Origin: Candidatus Paraprevotella stercoravium
GTDB lineage: Bacteria > Bacteroidota > Bacteroidia > Bacteroidales > Bacteroidaceae
Direction of reading: 5' to 3'
DNA length: 64,000 bases
Assembly: GCA_944320795.1 (NCBI GenBank)
Contig: CALUIU010000016.1
Coordinates: 1 to 64,000, forward strand
Under the pieces are notes generated by a model. That model did no database searches. It was not told the origin of the DNA and was given only the letters and a program-made list of their open reading frames with translations. Position 1 is the stretch's first letter, and each line of letters opens with the position of its first letter. The translations under genes and the position numbers were made by a program. Positions 26,691-35,988 of this stretch are shown here, piece after piece.

Positions 26691-27245
26691 ATGATCTTTC
26701 GTTTTACTTTGATCTCGGATGAAGTGGAAGACTTTATTCGTGAATATAAGATTGATTCGGATGCTACTTTTTATGATCTGCATCAGATTATCCTGAATTC
26801 CTGTCATTTTCAGGATGGTCAGATTACCAGCTTTTTCTTGTGTAATGAAGATTGGGAGAAAGAGCAGGAAGTTGTTCTGGAAGATATGGGAACCTCATCT
26901 TCTGATGAAGATCTTTATGTGATGCGCAATACTTTGTTGAGTGATTTGCTGGAAGAGGAGAAGCAGCGTATGATTTATGTGTTCGACCCCTTGAATGATC
27001 GCGTCTTTTTTATGGAACTGACAGAGATCGTTTTTGGTGAACAGCTTGAAAATCCGGTATGCAGTCGTCAGCATGGTGAGCCTCCGGTACAGATTTCTGA
27101 AGATCAGATGCTGACAGACAGTTCTATGGCATCTGACGCAAAAGGTAAGATAGATCTTGATGAAGAGTTTTACGGAGCAGATTCTTTTGATGGTGAAGAA
27201 TTTGATCCCGAAGGTTTTGATATAACAGAGGATAAGTCCTGCTAA
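26691..27245 (+). CDS. PF07929-like (pRiA4b ORF-3 family) small protein
   Basis: A 184-residue acidic protein. Residues 1 to about 120 resemble the pRiA4b ORF-3 / IS1096 TnpR-like domain: [23 protein letters not shown], then [28 protein letters not shown] and a [15 protein letters not shown] strand. The remaining 60 residues are highly acidic and probably disordered ([21 protein letters not shown]). Despite the family name, nothing around it suggests a mobile element. It sits 12 bases after lpxA and 1 base before miaA, so it is an operon member. Function is unknown. Confidence 0.75.
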   Translation: MIFRFTLISDEVEDFIREYKIDSDATFYDLHQIILNSCHFQDGQITSFFLCNEDWEKEQEVVLEDMGTSSSDEDLYVMRNTLLSDLLEEEKQRMIYVFDPLNDRVFFMELTEIVFGEQLENPVCSRQHGEPPVQISEDQMLTDSSMASDAKGKIDLDEEFYGADSFDGEEFDPEGFDITEDKSC

Positions 27246-27246
27246 A

Positions 27247-28152
27247 ATGCCGCAGAAGAATCTGATTGTTCTGGTTGGCCCCACTGGAGTGGGGAAAACG
27301 GAAACCAGCCTTAAATTGGCAGAATATTTTCGTGCGCCGATTATTAATGCGGATTCGCGTCAGATATACAAAGGGATGACGATCGGAACTGCTGCACCAA
27401 CAGAAGAAGATCGGAAGCGGGTGACACACTTTGGAGTGCAGTTCCTGAACCCCGGAGATTATTACAGTGCGGCTCAGTTTGAACTGGATGTCATGCAACT
27501 GCTTGAAGAGCTTTTTTTGAAGCATGATTATGTGGTGCTTAGCGGAGGAAGTATGATGTATATTGATGCCGTATGTAATGGCATTGATGATATTCCTACT
27601 GTTGATGCCGAAACCCGTAAAATGATGTTGGAACGCTATGAAAAGGAAGGCTTGGAGCCGTTGGTGCGTGAATTGCGTATATTGGATCCCGAGTATTATC
27701 GGATTGTGGATTTGAAAAACCCAAAACGTGTGATTCATGCGCTGGAGATCTGTTATATGACAGGCAAGCCTTATTCATCTTTCCGTACAAATAAGAAAAA
27801 GGAGCGTCCTTTCCGTATTATCAAGATTGGTTTGAAACGTGACCGGGAAATTTTGTACGAACGCATCAATAACCGTGTGACCAAGATGTTGGAAGATGGA
27901 TTGGAAGATGAAGTCAAGGCGTTGCTGCCTTATCGCGGTTCCAATGCATTGAATACGGTGGGATATAAAGAAATGTTTGCCTATCTTGACGGGAAAATGA
28001 CCTATGATGAGGCGGCAGACAAAATACGGCAAAATTCACGTATATATTCAAGAAAGCAAATGACGTGGTTTAAACGCGATGAACAGATCCAGTGGTTTGA
28101 ACCGGAGCAGGTACAGGATATTATATCCCATATTGTACGATATGAGGGTTGA
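27247..28152 (+). CDS. miaA: tRNA dimethylallyltransferase
   Basis: MiaA adds a dimethylallyl group to N6 of A37 in tRNAs reading UNN codons. The 301-residue protein has the P-loop GPTGVGKTE at 11-19, [16 protein letters not shown] (about 34-49) with the catalytic region, and the [19 protein letters not shown]-terminal block. It ends the lpxD-to-miaA run. A paralogue may exist elsewhere, since several Bacteroidota encode two; not visible here. Confidence 0.96.
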   Translation: MPQKNLIVLVGPTGVGKTETSLKLAEYFRAPIINADSRQIYKGMTIGTAAPTEEDRKRVTHFGVQFLNPGDYYSAAQFELDVMQLLEELFLKHDYVVLSGGSMMYIDAVCNGIDDIPTVDAETRKMMLERYEKEGLEPLVRELRILDPEYYRIVDLKNPKRVIHALEICYMTGKPYSSFRTNKKKERPFRIIKIGLKRDREILYERINNRVTKMLEDGLEDEVKALLPYRGSNALNTVGYKEMFAYLDGKMTYDEAADKIRQNSRIYSRKQMTWFKRDEQIQWFEPEQVQDIISHIVRYEG

Positions 28153-28196
28153 TTTTGGTAATTAGTTTATTGAAGAGTTTTTAGATTAGGGTAAGT

Positions 28197-30680
28197 ATGA
28201 GTGATCGGAAAGCTGGAGGTAACAGATTTTTCTCTTTGTTATCTTCTTGTTTACGGAAAACAAAAATGTTTTTTCGTAAAATATATAAAGGACCATGGTA
28301 TAAACAGGTGGTTGTCTGGATCGCAACTTTTTTCGTATCTATTGTTCTCTTATTGGGAGCGGTAGATATAAATTTCCTGTATCTTTTTGGACGTTCGCCT
28401 GGTTTCAGCGATATTAAAAGTCCAATTACAAGTGCAGCATCTGAAGTTTATAGTTCAGACAGTGTGCTGATTGGTCGTTTTTTCAACGAGAATCGTACGC
28501 CCGTTAAATATGAGGACCTTCCGCCTCACTTGATTCGTACCTTGATAGATACGGAAGATGAGCGTTTTTATAAACACCATGGAATTGATTTTCAGGGATT
28601 GTTTGCTGCGGTAAAGGATATGGTCGGCGGTCACGCGCGTGGTGCCAGCACGATTACGCAACAGTTGGCTAAAAATATGTTCCGGGTGAGAACTCAGTAT
28701 TCAACCGGATTGCTTGGCAAGATTCCCGGCGTGAAGATTTTGGTCATGAAGGCAAAGGAGTGGATTGTCGCCGTTAAGTTGGAGATGATCTTTTCCAAGG
28801 AGGAGATTCTGACCATGTATTTTAATACCGTAGATTTTGGAAGTAATTCTTATGGAATCAAAACGGCCAGCCGTACTTATTTCGGAAAAGATCCCCAAGA
28901 TCTGAATTATGAGGAAGCGGCAACTCTGGTAGGATTGCTGAAGGCGACTTCAACTTATAATCCGCGGAAAAATCCTAAAAACAGTACGTCCCGGCGTAAT
29001 GTTGTGCTGACAAATCTTTATGATCATGGTCATTTGGTCATTAACGGAAAAAAAGCGACTAGAGCACAATTGGATTCTATTAAGGCAATACCGATGAAAG
29101 TGAGCCAGAAGAATCTGGCTAGTAACTATGACGGTATAGCGCCTTATTTCCGTTTGGCTTTGGCGGATTATATTGATGACTTGTGCGAAAAAGGTCTTGT
29201 TGAGGGTTGTGATTCGTCCAATAAACTGGATCTCTATGCGGATGGCCTGAAAATATATACCACATTGGATACCCGTATGCAGAAATATGCCGAGGCTTCT
29301 GTTCAGAAGCAAATGGCGGTAATCCAGCGGAATTTTAATAATCATTGGGGAAAAACCAATCCTTGGCAGAATGAGAAGCATGAGGAGATTCCGAATTTTA
29401 TAGAAGATCTGGCCAAAAGGACAGATGCTTATAAATATTACAGTGCAAAGTATCCTGATGATCCGGATTCTGTGACTTATTATCTGAATCAGCCCCATAA
29501 GGTAAAACTTTTCAGCTATGAGGGGCAAAAAGAGGAGATGATGAGTACCATGGACTCTATCCGCTATATGGTTAAGTTCATGCACTGTGGTTTTGTGGCT
29601 ATTGAACCGGAAACCGGCGCTGTGAAGGCTTGGGTGGGAGATGTGGATTTTGACTCGTGGAAATACGATAAGGTTCTGGCTATGCGTCAGCCGGGGTCAA
29701 CATTCAAACTTTTTGTGTACACCGAAGCCATGAATCAGGGGCTCACCCCATGCGATACCCGGGTAGATGAATGGAAGCAGTATCCGGATACTATTAACGG
29801 AGAGCCTACTACATGGACACCGACCAATGCTAACGGTTATTTTACGGGTGCGGATATTCCTCTCAAAGCTGCTTTTGCGCAAAGTATCAACAGTATTGCG
29901 GTAAAATTGGGCTATGAAATGGGTATTCACAATGTGGCCCGTACGGCTCATGCCATGGGAATCAAATCGCCTTTGCATGAGACACCGTCCCTGAGCCTTG
30001 GTGCTTCGGATGTGAATTTGCTGGAACTGGTTAACAGTTATGGAACTGTAATCAATGACGGTAAGGCGCATGATCCTATTTTGGTGGATAAAATTGTTGA
30101 CCGATATGGAAATGTTATTTATGAAGCCGAAGTTCAGGATGTTCAGGCTATTCCTTATCGTTCAGCCTACTTGATGCAGCAGTTGTTAAGAGGTGGCATG
30201 ACTGAGCGGGGTGGAACAACAGCAGCCTTGTGGAGTTATATTCATCCGGTAGCTTCTTTGACTGAGTTCGGAGGAAAAACCGGAACGTCGAATAATCATT
30301 CTGACGCTTGGTTTGTTGGTGTAACCCCAAAACTGGTGGTCGGTGCCTGGGTCGGTGGTGAATATCGTAGTATACATTTCCGTACCGGAGCTTTAGGTCA
30401 AGGAAGCAGAACAGCTTTGCCGATTTGCGGCTATTTCCTGAACGATGTACTTCAAGATGATCGTTTTGCTCAGTATCGGGTTAAGTTTGCCCCTCCGAAA
30501 GAGGAACTGGATCCTTCTTCATGGAATTGTAGCAGTTATTATTATGTTCCGGCAGATACGGATTCGGTATCTGCAGATACATTGGGTTTACGTATAGAGT
30601 CGGTTGAACGCGATTCTTTGTTAGAGGGAAAGACACAGGAAAACATTGAATTACCAGCATTAGAACCTGTATTGCCCTGA
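28197..30680 (+). CDS. Class A penicillin-binding protein (transglycosylase/transpeptidase)
   Basis: A bifunctional peptidoglycan synthase of the PBP1A type anchored in the inner membrane. In 827 residues: a basic cytoplasmic tail, a membrane helix (about 37-60), a GT51 glycosyltransferase domain (about 85-270) with catalytic Glu120 (TEDERFYKHHG) and the GASTITQQLAKN motif, and a transpeptidase domain (about 440-790). The transpeptidase has nucleophile Ser501 and Lys504 (PGSTFK), an SIN motif (about 563-565) and K694-T-G-T. The C-terminal ~40 residues are acidic and low complexity. It starts 45 bases after miaA; no terminator was seen in between. Confidence 0.93.
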   Translation: MSDRKAGGNRFFSLLSSCLRKTKMFFRKIYKGPWYKQVVVWIATFFVSIVLLLGAVDINFLYLFGRSPGFSDIKSPITSAASEVYSSDSVLIGRFFNENRTPVKYEDLPPHLIRTLIDTEDERFYKHHGIDFQGLFAAVKDMVGGHARGASTITQQLAKNMFRVRTQYSTGLLGKIPGVKILVMKAKEWIVAVKLEMIFSKEEILTMYFNTVDFGSNSYGIKTASRTYFGKDPQDLNYEEAATLVGLLKATSTYNPRKNPKNSTSRRNVVLTNLYDHGHLVINGKKATRAQLDSIKAIPMKVSQKNLASNYDGIAPYFRLALADYIDDLCEKGLVEGCDSSNKLDLYADGLKIYTTLDTRMQKYAEASVQKQMAVIQRNFNNHWGKTNPWQNEKHEEIPNFIEDLAKRTDAYKYYSAKYPDDPDSVTYYLNQPHKVKLFSYEGQKEEMMSTMDSIRYMVKFMHCGFVAIEPETGAVKAWVGDVDFDSWKYDKVLAMRQPGSTFKLFVYTEAMNQGLTPCDTRVDEWKQYPDTINGEPTTWTPTNANGYFTGADIPLKAAFAQSINSIAVKLGYEMGIHNVARTAHAMGIKSPLHETPSLSLGASDVNLLELVNSYGTVINDGKAHDPILVDKIVDRYGNVIYEAEVQDVQAIPYRSAYLMQQLLRGGMTERGGTTAALWSYIHPVASLTEFGGKTGTSNNHSDAWFVGVTPKLVVGAWVGGEYRSIHFRTGALGQGSRTALPICGYFLNDVLQDDRFAQYRVKFAPPKEELDPSSWNCSSYYYVPADTDSVSADTLGLRIESVERDSLLEGKTQENIELPALEPVLP

Positions 30681-30696
30681 TAGAACTTAAAGAAAG

Positions 30697-32715
30697 ATGA
30701 TTGATAAGAATGAGATTGATACCAGTAACGCAGAGTTTCAAAATGCTCTGCGTCTGGTTCAGTATACCAGTCATTCTCTTTTTTTAACCGGTAAGGCCGG
30801 TACCGGAAAGTCAACTTTTCTCAAATATATTTGTGCTCATACCAAGAAAAAGTATGTGATTTTGGCACCGACCGGAATTGCGGCTATTCATGTTGGTGGG
30901 GTTACTCTGCACAGTTTTTTCAAGTTGCCTTTCTATCCTTTATTACCAGATGACACCCGCTTTTCATTAGGTAAGATTCGTGAAACATTGAAATATAACC
31001 GCTCCTTGTGTAAATTGATACAAGAGGTGGAGCTGATCGTCATTGATGAAATATCAATGGTGAGGGCTGATATTATAGATACCATCGACAAGATTTTACG
31101 TGTATATTCCCATGCTCTCCGAAAACCTTTCGGAGGAAAGCAGATGTTGTTTGTTGGAGATTTGTTTCAGCTCGAGCCTGTCCTGAAAGGTGAGGAAAAG
31201 GCTTTGTTGCACCAATATTATCCGACACCATTTTTCTTTTCCGCACGTGCTTTTCGTGAAATGGAACTGGTTTCCATTGAATTGACTCAAGTGTATCGTC
31301 AAACAGACATATCCTTTGTGGCTTTATTGGATCGTGTTCGTTCCAACACCGTTAGTGATTCTGATTTATCGCAGTTAAACCGGCGTTGTCAAAATGTCTT
31401 TTCTTTAGAAAGCCGGGAGAGTACAAATGATTTCAGGATCACTCTGGCAACCAGGCGTCATGTGGTTGATCACATCAATCACGACCGGCTGGAATGTCTG
31501 GAAGGTGACCTGGTTGAGTTGCGGGGACGTATCGAAGGGGATTTCCCGGAAACGGCATTGCCTACAGGAGAGTTTCTTCATTTAAAAATAGGAGCTCAAG
31601 TTCTTTTTGTCCGTAATGATGTGGAAAAACAATGGGTAAATGGTACAATTGGGCGCGTAGAATATATTGATCCGGAGTTGAATTTCGTAGAGGTTCTCAC
31701 AGAGGACGGGAAAGACTGTCTGGTCAAACGGGAGAGGTGGACAAATATACGTTATACCTATAATGCAGAAAAGAAAGAGATTGAAGAAGAAGTCTTAGGG
31801 ACGTTTGAGCAGTTTCCAATCAAATTAGCCTGGGCTATTACGGTTCATAAAAGTCAGGGATTAACCTTTTCCAAGGTACAGATAGATTTTCGCGGTGGTG
31901 CCTTTGCTGCCGGTCAGGCTTATGTGGCATTGAGTCGTTGTACTTCCTTAAATGGAATTTTTTTGTGTACACCCTTAAAGAGAAATGATATTTTTTCCCG
32001 TGCGGAGGTACTTGAGTTTTCCCGTAGTTTTAATGATGTAGAGGCTGTTGGACGTGCGTTGCTTTCAGCCCGGGCCGATATAGCCTATCATGAGGCCGCA
32101 AATGCTTTTGACACCGGTGATTTTGACCGGTGTATCACGCGTTTTCTGGAAGCCATTCATGCCCGATATGAGATAGAAACACCTTTGAACAAGCGATTTA
32201 TACGGTATAAACTGAATGTGATCAATCGTTTGCGAAAGGAGAATAAACGTTTGCAGGAGGAATTGTCTGCGAACAGAAGTCAGTTGAACCAATGTGCTCA
32301 GGAGTATTATCTTATGGGGAACGAATGTGTGGTTCAAGCTCATAATTCTACAGCTGCGTTACGCAATTATGATAAGGCTATTGCTTTGAATCCTTATCAT
32401 TGGGATGCCTGGGTACGTAAGGGCGTAACTTTGCTTTCAGAAAATCGTTCTGAAGAGGGAGAAGCGTGTTTCACGCATGTTATTCTTGCTGCTCCTACGG
32501 TTTTCAAAGCCTGGTATCACAGAGGGAAAATTAGATACCAGCAGAAACGTTATTGGGAAGCTATATCTGATTTTGATAAAGCTACTTCCTTGCGTCCGGA
32601 TCATGCGCGTTCGCATGAACTTTATGGAGATGTCTTGTTGCAATGTGGTAAGGAAGCAGAGGCAATCCGGCATTGGAATATAGCGGAGCATCTCAGGAAA
32701 AAAAATAATAAATAA
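30697..32715 (+). CDS. Pif1-like helicase/ATPase with C-terminal TPR repeats
   Basis: A superfamily 1B-type helicase of 672 residues. Walker A is TGKAGTGKST (31-40), Walker B is VIDEIS (115-120), FVGDLFQLEPV (about 152-162) is the motif III region, and QVYRQTD (198-204) is motif IV-like. The C-terminal AWAITVHKSQGLTF and YVALSRCTSL motifs (V/VI) lie near 380-425. The last ~180 residues contain about three TPR-like units (YLMGNECVVQAHNSTAALRNYDKAIAL; AWVRKGVTLL; AWYHRGKIRYQQKRYWEAISDFDKA). Pif1 enzymes unwind DNA 5'-3' and act on G-quadruplexes; the TPR tail suggests a protein partner. The gene abuts the fasciclin locus, and a wrecked relative lies on its far side (50678-51260). Confidence 0.88.
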   Translation: MIDKNEIDTSNAEFQNALRLVQYTSHSLFLTGKAGTGKSTFLKYICAHTKKKYVILAPTGIAAIHVGGVTLHSFFKLPFYPLLPDDTRFSLGKIRETLKYNRSLCKLIQEVELIVIDEISMVRADIIDTIDKILRVYSHALRKPFGGKQMLFVGDLFQLEPVLKGEEKALLHQYYPTPFFFSARAFREMELVSIELTQVYRQTDISFVALLDRVRSNTVSDSDLSQLNRRCQNVFSLESRESTNDFRITLATRRHVVDHINHDRLECLEGDLVELRGRIEGDFPETALPTGEFLHLKIGAQVLFVRNDVEKQWVNGTIGRVEYIDPELNFVEVLTEDGKDCLVKRERWTNIRYTYNAEKKEIEEEVLGTFEQFPIKLAWAITVHKSQGLTFSKVQIDFRGGAFAAGQAYVALSRCTSLNGIFLCTPLKRNDIFSRAEVLEFSRSFNDVEAVGRALLSARADIAYHEAANAFDTGDFDRCITRFLEAIHARYEIETPLNKRFIRYKLNVINRLRKENKRLQEELSANRSQLNQCAQEYYLMGNECVVQAHNSTAALRNYDKAIALNPYHWDAWVRKGVTLLSENRSEEGEACFTHVILAAPTVFKAWYHRGKIRYQQKRYWEAISDFDKATSLRPDHARSHELYGDVLLQCGKEAEAIRHWNIAEHLRKKNNK

Positions 32716-32850
32716 TAAAATTTTATTACAACTTTTCTGGTGATATTTTTAATTACAATCTTTTTTAGTTTTTTTAGTGTTGTTTTAATGTGCCGAATTG
32801 CTTATATTAGGATTTTATCCTTGCATTAGGTGGCAAAAACAATCGCTATT

Positions 32851-32880
32851 AAGTGTATTATTACCCTCCAATAATCACTT
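32851..32880 (+). promoter_or_regulatory. Leader region of the fasciclin-SusCD operon with hairpin
   Basis: The 336-base gene-free stretch 32716-33051 is very A/T rich. It holds a hairpin (AAGTGTATTATT at 32851-32862 with 32870-32880, one bulged base, 7-base loop). It also has a GTTAAC-centred weak stem near 32912-32929. Two minus-7-like boxes are present: TATCCTTG (32816-32823, one mismatch) and TAAATTTG (32973-32980, perfect, 72 bases before the ATG). Neither has a good minus-33 partner. If transcription starts at the upstream box, the hairpin is in the leader RNA. Confidence 0.35.
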
Positions 32881-33051
32881 TGAATTTAACACTAGAAGAA
32901 GACCCAATCCTAAACTTTGTTAACAGTTTGGCATAATCAGAAGGCTCTATACCTTATTCTCGCATAATGAATTAAATTTGTATGTCTATTATGGCATTAA
33001 CAAAGCAAAGACAAACAAATTAAATTAATAAATTTTCAATTTTAAAAGTGT

Positions 33052-35988
33052 ATGAAAGACCGTTTAAGCAAAATCAGCAAGAGAGCAACGCACGCGTTGT
33101 GTCTTCTTGCAGCCTGTGGCTTGACGTACTCGTGTACTGATGAATACAAATTGGATGAAGAAATTCCAAGTTGGTTCAAATCGAGTATTTACAGCTATCT
33201 GGCAGAAGATGGGCACTACAGTTATTTTGTGAATTTGATCAATGATTTGGGTTACAAGGAAGACCTTTCCAGAACAGGTAGTAGAACCTTGTTTGTAGCC
33301 AATGACTCGGCTTTTGCTCGTTTCTTCCGAGAAAACGCTCAGAGACCTTCTTATGATCCTTGGAGTACTGCAACCAGTTACGACAAGCTTTCTTTGGCTC
33401 AGAAGAAACTCTTGTTGAAAACCGGTATGCTGAACAATGCTTATCTGATGGAAATGTTGTCAAGAGGCGAGGGTAATCCTACTCCGGGAACTACCATGAG
33501 AAAAGCCACCATTTTGGACTTGGCTGATACTCTGACCCGAATTACTCCTGAAACACTTCCTACATCAGAAAGTAAACTGGATAAAAAATACTGGGATGCG
33601 CATAAGGACAATAAGAATTTTTATGTAGTTTCTGATAACTCTACACCGATGTTGGTGTATTTCTCAGGCGATTTTTTGGCTAAATCCGCAATTACGGATG
33701 ATGACTTCCAGAAATTGTTTGGAGAGCATCTTGAGGCTAACCAGTATTATGTTTACCAGAATAAGGTAATTAAAAAGGATATTACTTGTCAGAACGGTTA
33801 TGTTCATGAATTGAAGGATGTTTTGATTCCGGAACCTAATATGGCGGATATTATCCGTAATAGCGGAAAATCAAATATCTTCAGTCATATTTTGGATCGT
33901 TTCAGTGCTCCTTATTTGGATGAGTCTTTAACGACGGATTATAATAAAGAACATAATGATACGATTTCGATTTATGTGAGAAAGTATTATTCAGAGATTA
34001 CCAATAAAACATCGGTTTCCGAATTCCTGAACAATGATGGAAAATTAACCAAAGGACCGGATGGTGAAGATCCGACTGTCAGCGATGAGTATGGTATTGG
34101 TTTGTTGAAGTTTGATCCGGCTTGGAACCAATATACTGATGGAACAAAATCTGCCAACTCTGATATGGCGGCCATGTTTGTTCCTACAGATGATGCCATG
34201 AGAGAGTATTTCAGTACAGGTACAGGTCGAACTTTGCTGGAGAATTTTACCGATAAGCCTGAATTATTAGATGATCCGCAATCTTTGTATTATCATATTG
34301 ATCAGATTCCATTGAATGTTTTGTATAGTTTGGTCAGCAATCTGATGCAGAGATCGTTTGTTTCTTCAGTGCCTAGCAAGTTTGGTATGATTTTGGATCA
34401 GGCAAATGATAACTTGTTCAAAAATCCTTCAGAAGCAGTTGGTAATGTTGAAGAGATTAAGGTCGGAAATAATGGAGCGGTTTACTTTATGAATAAGGTG
34501 TATCCTCCGGTAGACTTCTCTTGTGTGGCTTCTCCTGCATTTATTGGAACGGATTATAAGTTGATGAAGTTTGCCATTTATTGTGGTTCCGGTGAGGTAT
34601 GGAGTTCTAGTTTGATGAACAATATGAACTTCTTTGCTTATTTAAGAGCTAGTGGTTCACGTATTAAGTTCTCATATTTCTTGCCGAGTGATTCTGCTTT
34701 GGCTAATTATGTGGATCCGCTTTCAATTATTCCAAGTAAGCCGGGTATGGCTCGAATCCTTTCTTATGATTACAAGTATCAGAGTGATAATGCCGCTCCG
34801 TTTGTATGTACCGAATATAAGTATGATTTGACAACCGGACAGAGAGGACGAAAGATTCGAGTGTTAACAAATTCTTCAGATCCTTTGAACCGTTTGCAGG
34901 ATATTTTGGAAACGCATACTGTGGTACATGATATCAATAAGGAGCCTGATGGAGTAGAAGGAGGTAATGAATATTTCATTTCAAAGAGTGGTGCTCCAAT
35001 CCGTGTACATAAGTCTGGAGGTAAATATTTGATTCAAGGAGGTATGCAGATTGAAAATGCCAAATCTCCTATGGCTGATCCGATTCCGGGTTATGGTGGT
35101 GCCGAGATCCTGAAAAAGTATGCACAAGCTAATAATGCTGCAATGGATAATGGTTTGTCAAACGGTAATACCTATTGTTTGAATGCCGTAATTCAACCGT
35201 CTGTGAAATCTGTATTTTCTATTATGAAAGATTTAAGCAATCAGGAATTCTTTAATCTTTGTAATGGAATTACAAATGATATGCTTACCGCAACCGGTCT
35301 TGTAGAGATAAAAACTAATGATAAGGAAGAGGATAAGGAAGCAAAATATGGCAAATATAAGATCTTTATGAATAATAAAGGTTTGGATCAGAATGTATCC
35401 TTCTTCTCCGGTTATAACTATACGGTATATGTACCTTCTGATGCAGCTGTTCTTGCGGAAATTAATGAAAAGCAACTCCCGACTCCAGAGAAAATCGCGG
35501 AGTATATAGCTCAATATCAGGAGGATCCTCAATGGGAGACTGTCTACAAGGAAAAGGCAAAAGCTCAGATTTTGGTTCTGCTGGATTTCTTGCGGACGCA
35601 CTTCCAGGATAATAGTATATTTGCTGATTTACAGGCAGGTGAGTTACAAACTAACAACTCTGCTACTTTGGATCCGAATACCGGAACCTTTAGAAAAATT
35701 TATGTACATCAGTTGGGAAATAATGAAATGACTGTTCGTACGATCGATAAGGAATGTAAGGTTGTCGGAACAAAGAACGCTGTGGCTCGTGATTATATAA
35801 CTACAGCTACGAAGAATTTTGAAGATATAACTGATTTGTCAGGTATCTTGATTAACTCTTCTGCTCATAGTGTGGTACACGAAATAGATGGAGTGTTGAG
35901 ATTTGATAATATTAAAAGCTATACTGATTTGTGGGATAATTCAGCTTCGGCAAAACGAATTATTGCTAGTTTTGAAAAAAATAAATAA
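33052..35988 (+). CDS. Fasciclin-domain lipoprotein, four FAS1-like repeats
   Basis: A 978-residue predicted outer-membrane lipoprotein: a basic start, hydrophobic segment and lipobox ending at Cys28 (LTYSC). Four divergent FAS1-like units follow: about 45-265 (TLFVANDSAFARFF), 270-495 (AAMFVPTDDAMREYF), 500-725 (SYFLPSDSALANYV) and 735-970 (TVYVPSDAAVLAEI). Each carries the FAS1 pattern of a beta strand, P-S/T-D-x-A and helix. FAS1 domains are adhesion or ligand-binding modules. The protein opens a seven-gene operon and its stop overlaps the next start by one base. What it binds is unknown; surface exposure through the SusCD system is an inference. Confidence 0.85.
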   Translation: MKDRLSKISKRATHALCLLAACGLTYSCTDEYKLDEEIPSWFKSSIYSYLAEDGHYSYFVNLINDLGYKEDLSRTGSRTLFVANDSAFARFFRENAQRPSYDPWSTATSYDKLSLAQKKLLLKTGMLNNAYLMEMLSRGEGNPTPGTTMRKATILDLADTLTRITPETLPTSESKLDKKYWDAHKDNKNFYVVSDNSTPMLVYFSGDFLAKSAITDDDFQKLFGEHLEANQYYVYQNKVIKKDITCQNGYVHELKDVLIPEPNMADIIRNSGKSNIFSHILDRFSAPYLDESLTTDYNKEHNDTISIYVRKYYSEITNKTSVSEFLNNDGKLTKGPDGEDPTVSDEYGIGLLKFDPAWNQYTDGTKSANSDMAAMFVPTDDAMREYFSTGTGRTLLENFTDKPELLDDPQSLYYHIDQIPLNVLYSLVSNLMQRSFVSSVPSKFGMILDQANDNLFKNPSEAVGNVEEIKVGNNGAVYFMNKVYPPVDFSCVASPAFIGTDYKLMKFAIYCGSGEVWSSSLMNNMNFFAYLRASGSRIKFSYFLPSDSALANYVDPLSIIPSKPGMARILSYDYKYQSDNAAPFVCTEYKYDLTTGQRGRKIRVLTNSSDPLNRLQDILETHTVVHDINKEPDGVEGGNEYFISKSGAPIRVHKSGGKYLIQGGMQIENAKSPMADPIPGYGGAEILKKYAQANNAAMDNGLSNGNTYCLNAVIQPSVKSVFSIMKDLSNQEFFNLCNGITNDMLTATGLVEIKTNDKEEDKEAKYGKYKIFMNNKGLDQNVSFFSGYNYTVYVPSDAAVLAEINEKQLPTPEKIAEYIAQYQEDPQWETVYKEKAKAQILVLLDFLRTHFQDNSIFADLQAGELQTNNSATLDPNTGTFRKIYVHQLGNNEMTVRTIDKECKVVGTKNAVARDYITTATKNFEDITDLSGILINSSAHSVVHEIDGVLRFDNIKSYTDLWDNSASAKRIIASFEKNK

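Noticed and set aside
26691..27245. Insertion-sequence passenger gene
   Set aside because: The family name suggests a mobile origin, but there is no transposase, terminal inverted repeat or target duplication, and the spacing to lpxA and miaA is operon-like.
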